Shown here: piece after piece, positions 7,290 to 8,175 of the stretch
How the letters are laid out: each line of letters starts with the position of its first letter
Position numbering within the stretch: position 1 is the first letter of the stretch
Origin: Hadesarchaea archaeon
GTDB taxonomy: Archaea; Hadarchaeota; Hadarchaeia; Hadarchaeales; Hadarchaeaceae
Length of the DNA: 8,175 nucleotides
Assembly (NCBI GenBank): GCA_012962055.1
Contig: DTYD01000034.1
Location: 1-8,175, forward strand
Reading direction: 5' to 3'
Notes under the pieces: model-generated
Database searches by the model: none
What the model saw: only the letters and a program-made list of their open reading frames with translations
Told to the model about the DNA's origin: nothing
Position numbers and translations under genes: made by a program

Positions 7290-7318
7290 AATGATGAGGT
7301 TGAAACCTGAAGGAGGTG
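7290..7318 (+). promoter_or_regulatory. Box C/D-like kink-turn candidate overlapping the L7Ae ribosome binding site
   Basis: ATGATGA at 7291-7297 is an exact C box (RUGAUGA) and CTGA at 7307-7310 an exact D box, nine bases apart. In the standard arrangement G7293-A7310 and A7294-G7309 form the sheared pairs, T7295-T7308 the U-U pair and G7296-C7307 the closing pair, with bases 7290-7292 (AAT) as the bulge. The inner part can also form GGT/ACC (7298-7300 with 7305-7307). The Shine-Dalgarno GGAGGTG (7312-7318) follows one base after the D box, and ACC at 7283-7285 can pair with GGT at 7315-7317. L7Ae binds exactly this type of RNA motif, so feedback control by hiding the ribosome binding site is a natural reading. 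The outer stem is weak, which is the main doubt. Confidence 0.45.
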
Positions 7319-7324
7319 TTTGGA

Positions 7325-7696
7325 GTGGCAAAACCAATTTATGTGCGGTTTGAAATCCCTAAAGACCTGGCGGACAAGGCATATGAGGCTGTAGAGAAGG
7401 CACGGGACAGCGGTAAGCTCAGAAAAGGGACAAACGAGGCGACCAAGGCCATCGAGCGGAAGCAAGCAGCTCTGGTCGTGATTGCGGAAGATGTCGAGCC
7501 ACCGGAGATCGTCGCTCACCTACCGCCGCTTTCGGAGGAAAAAGGTGTTTCTTACACCTATGTTCCGAGCAAACGTGAGTTGGGCGCCGCCGCCGGGATA
7601 GATGTGGGATGTGCCGCGGTGGTCATCGCCGAGGCAGGAGAGGCCGCCGACACGGTCAGAGAGATAGCCGAACGCGTCAAAGAACTCAAAAAGTGA
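7325..7696 (+). CDS. rpl7ae: Ribosomal protein L7Ae (eL8), kink-turn RNA-binding protein
   Basis: A 123-residue RNA-binding protein of the 50S subunit and of box C/D and H/ACA sRNPs; it is also part of archaeal RNase P. It recognises kink-turns. The RNA-binding segment [13 protein letters not shown] (33-45) with Gly35, Asn37, Glu38 and Lys41 is intact. It is followed by [19 protein letters not shown] (49-67) and YVPSKRELG (79-87). GTG 7325 is chosen because it gives the usual [10 protein letters not shown] start and has GGAGGTG at 7312-7318 six bases upstream; a GTG at 7316 is in frame but lies inside that ribosome binding site. It heads the three-gene ribosomal cluster, and its leader carries a possible target for its own product. 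Confidence 0.95.
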   Translation: MAKPIYVRFEIPKDLADKAYEAVEKARDSGKLRKGTNEATKAIERKQAALVVIAEDVEPPEIVAHLPPLSEEKGVSYTYVPSKRELGAAAGIDVGCAAVVIAEAGEAADTVREIAERVKELKK

Positions 7697-7701
7697 GTTG
7701 A

Positions 7702-7917
7702 ATGCCGGTTGAGGACTTTGGCTATCCGGCGGAGATTATTGAGATAAGGGCTCGGACCGGGGTAACAGGAGAAATCATGCAAGTCAAGTGCAGGGTGCTG
7801 GAAGGTCGGGATAAAGGACGTATCATAACCCGTAACGTGAAGGGGCCGGTACGGGTCGGTGATATCCTCATGCTCCGGGAGACCGAGCGGGAAGCGAGAG
7901 AGATAAGGGTGCCGTAA
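7702..7917 (+). CDS. rps28e: Ribosomal protein S28e (eS28)
   Basis: A 71-residue small-subunit protein found in archaea and eukaryotes, an OB-fold protein near the mRNA exit region. The central [21 protein letters not shown] stretch (19-39), [17 protein letters not shown] (40-56) and the closing [11 protein letters not shown] (58-68) are the family pattern, and the length is typical. It starts five bases after the L7Ae stop and its own stop abuts the L24e start, so translation is probably coupled. No strong Shine-Dalgarno sequence is visible beyond GTGAG at 7693-7697. Confidence 0.95.
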   Translation: MPVEDFGYPAEIIEIRARTGVTGEIMQVKCRVLEGRDKGRIITRNVKGPVRVGDILMLRETEREAREIRVP

Positions 7918-8103
7918 ATGCCTGTCGCCCGAAAGTGCTCCTTCTGCGGCGGGCGGGTCAAGCCCGGCACCGGTCTGATGATGGTCAAGCGGGATGGCAC
8001 GGTACTGTTCTACTGCTCTTCGAAGTGCGAGCGGAACGCGAAGCTCGGACGGAAGCCCCACCACGTCAAATGGACAGAGCGCTACCGAAAGCTGAGGGAG
8101 TGA
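7918..8103 (+). CDS. rpl24e: Ribosomal protein L24e (eL24), zinc-finger type
   Basis: A 61-residue large-subunit protein. The zinc site is complete: Cys7 and Cys10 in CSFC, and Cys33 and Cys37 in CSSKC. The segment KLGRKPHHVKWTERYRK (42-58) is the family's RNA-binding tail. The N-terminus MPVARKCSFC is three residues longer than the common M-x-RKCSFC form, but the ATG directly abuts the S28e stop, which supports this start by translational coupling. In many archaea a nucleoside diphosphate kinase gene follows; none is recognisable in the 72 bases left here. Confidence 0.95.
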   Translation: MPVARKCSFCGGRVKPGTGLMMVKRDGTVLFYCSSKCERNAKLGRKPHHVKWTERYRKLRE

Positions 8104-8123
8104 TGTAGCTGCTACCTAAAACA

Positions 8124-8135
8124 ATACATTATACC
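8124..8135 (+). promoter_or_regulatory. TATA-like element after L24e
   Basis: The AT-rich spacer after L24e contains ATACATTATACC. Its centre lies about 25 bases before the ATG at 8155, the distance expected for a leaderless archaeal transcript. The abrupt drop in G+C after 8103 supports a real intergenic region. Confidence 0.35.
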
Positions 8136-8154
8136 AAACAATACTATGATGGGA

Positions 8155-8175
8155 ATGCGGGAAGAAAAACTGTAC
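8155..8175 (+). CDS. Possible start of a further gene, cut by the right edge
   Basis: An open frame beginning at ATG 8155 reads MREEKLY to the window end; ATGs at 8146 and 8149 are in the same frame. No Shine-Dalgarno sequence is visible, in line with a leaderless start about 25 bases after the TATA-like element. Seven codons are too few to assign a family. It does not resemble the start of nucleoside diphosphate kinase or of the translation factor IF2 gene that often follow this cluster. Confidence 0.3.

Noticed and set aside
7558..8064. 168-codon minus-strand frame across L7Ae, S28e and L24e
   Set aside because: It runs antisense to three certain ribosomal genes and has no recognisable features.

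Overview
The window looks archaeal. It combines a MEMO1-family gene, isopentenyl phosphate kinase, a type 2 IPP isomerase, an archaeal RNase J, a short-chain prenyl synthase of the geranylgeranyl diphosphate type, a GlnRS-like archaeal glutamyl-tRNA synthetase, and the archaeal/eukaryotic ribosomal genes L7Ae, S28e and L24e. The first roughly 270 bases are much richer in G+C than the rest and fold into GNRA-capped hairpins. A GC-rich structured RNA in a genome of moderate G+C suggests a thermophile, but that is inference. The lineage cannot be fixed from this window; the gene order is of a kind seen in Euryarchaeota and related groups.

Layout. (1) Bases 1-270: a GC-rich, probably transcribed structured RNA, cut by the left edge, family not recognised. 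(2) Bases 271-435: an AT-rich control region with a TATA-like element and two small inverted repeats. (3) Bases 436-5475: five tightly packed plus-strand genes, MEMO - ipk - fni - rnj - idsA, with overlaps or gaps of a few bases, surely one operon. (4) gltX after a 71-base gap, starting at TTG behind a strong Shine-Dalgarno sequence. (5) An 86-base intergenic region with two TATA-like boxes and a box C/D-like kink-turn motif directly before the L7Ae ribosome binding site. (6) rpl7ae - rps28e - rpl24e, tightly packed. (7) A short AT-rich promoter-like spacer and what may be the first codons of another gene at the right edge.

How the genes work together. IPK makes isopentenyl diphosphate from isopentenyl phosphate, the last step of the archaeal (alternate) mevalonate routes. 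Fni converts part of it to dimethylallyl diphosphate. IdsA condenses these to geranylgeranyl diphosphate, the precursor of ether-lipid chains. The operon therefore carries the end of the isoprenoid pathway, with an RNA nuclease and a MEMO protein as conserved but functionally distinct companions. The second half is translation: Glu-tRNA charging and three ribosomal proteins, one of which (L7Ae) is also the kink-turn binder of RNase P and sRNPs.

The most interesting points are the unassigned structured RNA at the left edge and the C/D-like element in the L7Ae leader, which would suit feedback control by L7Ae itself.
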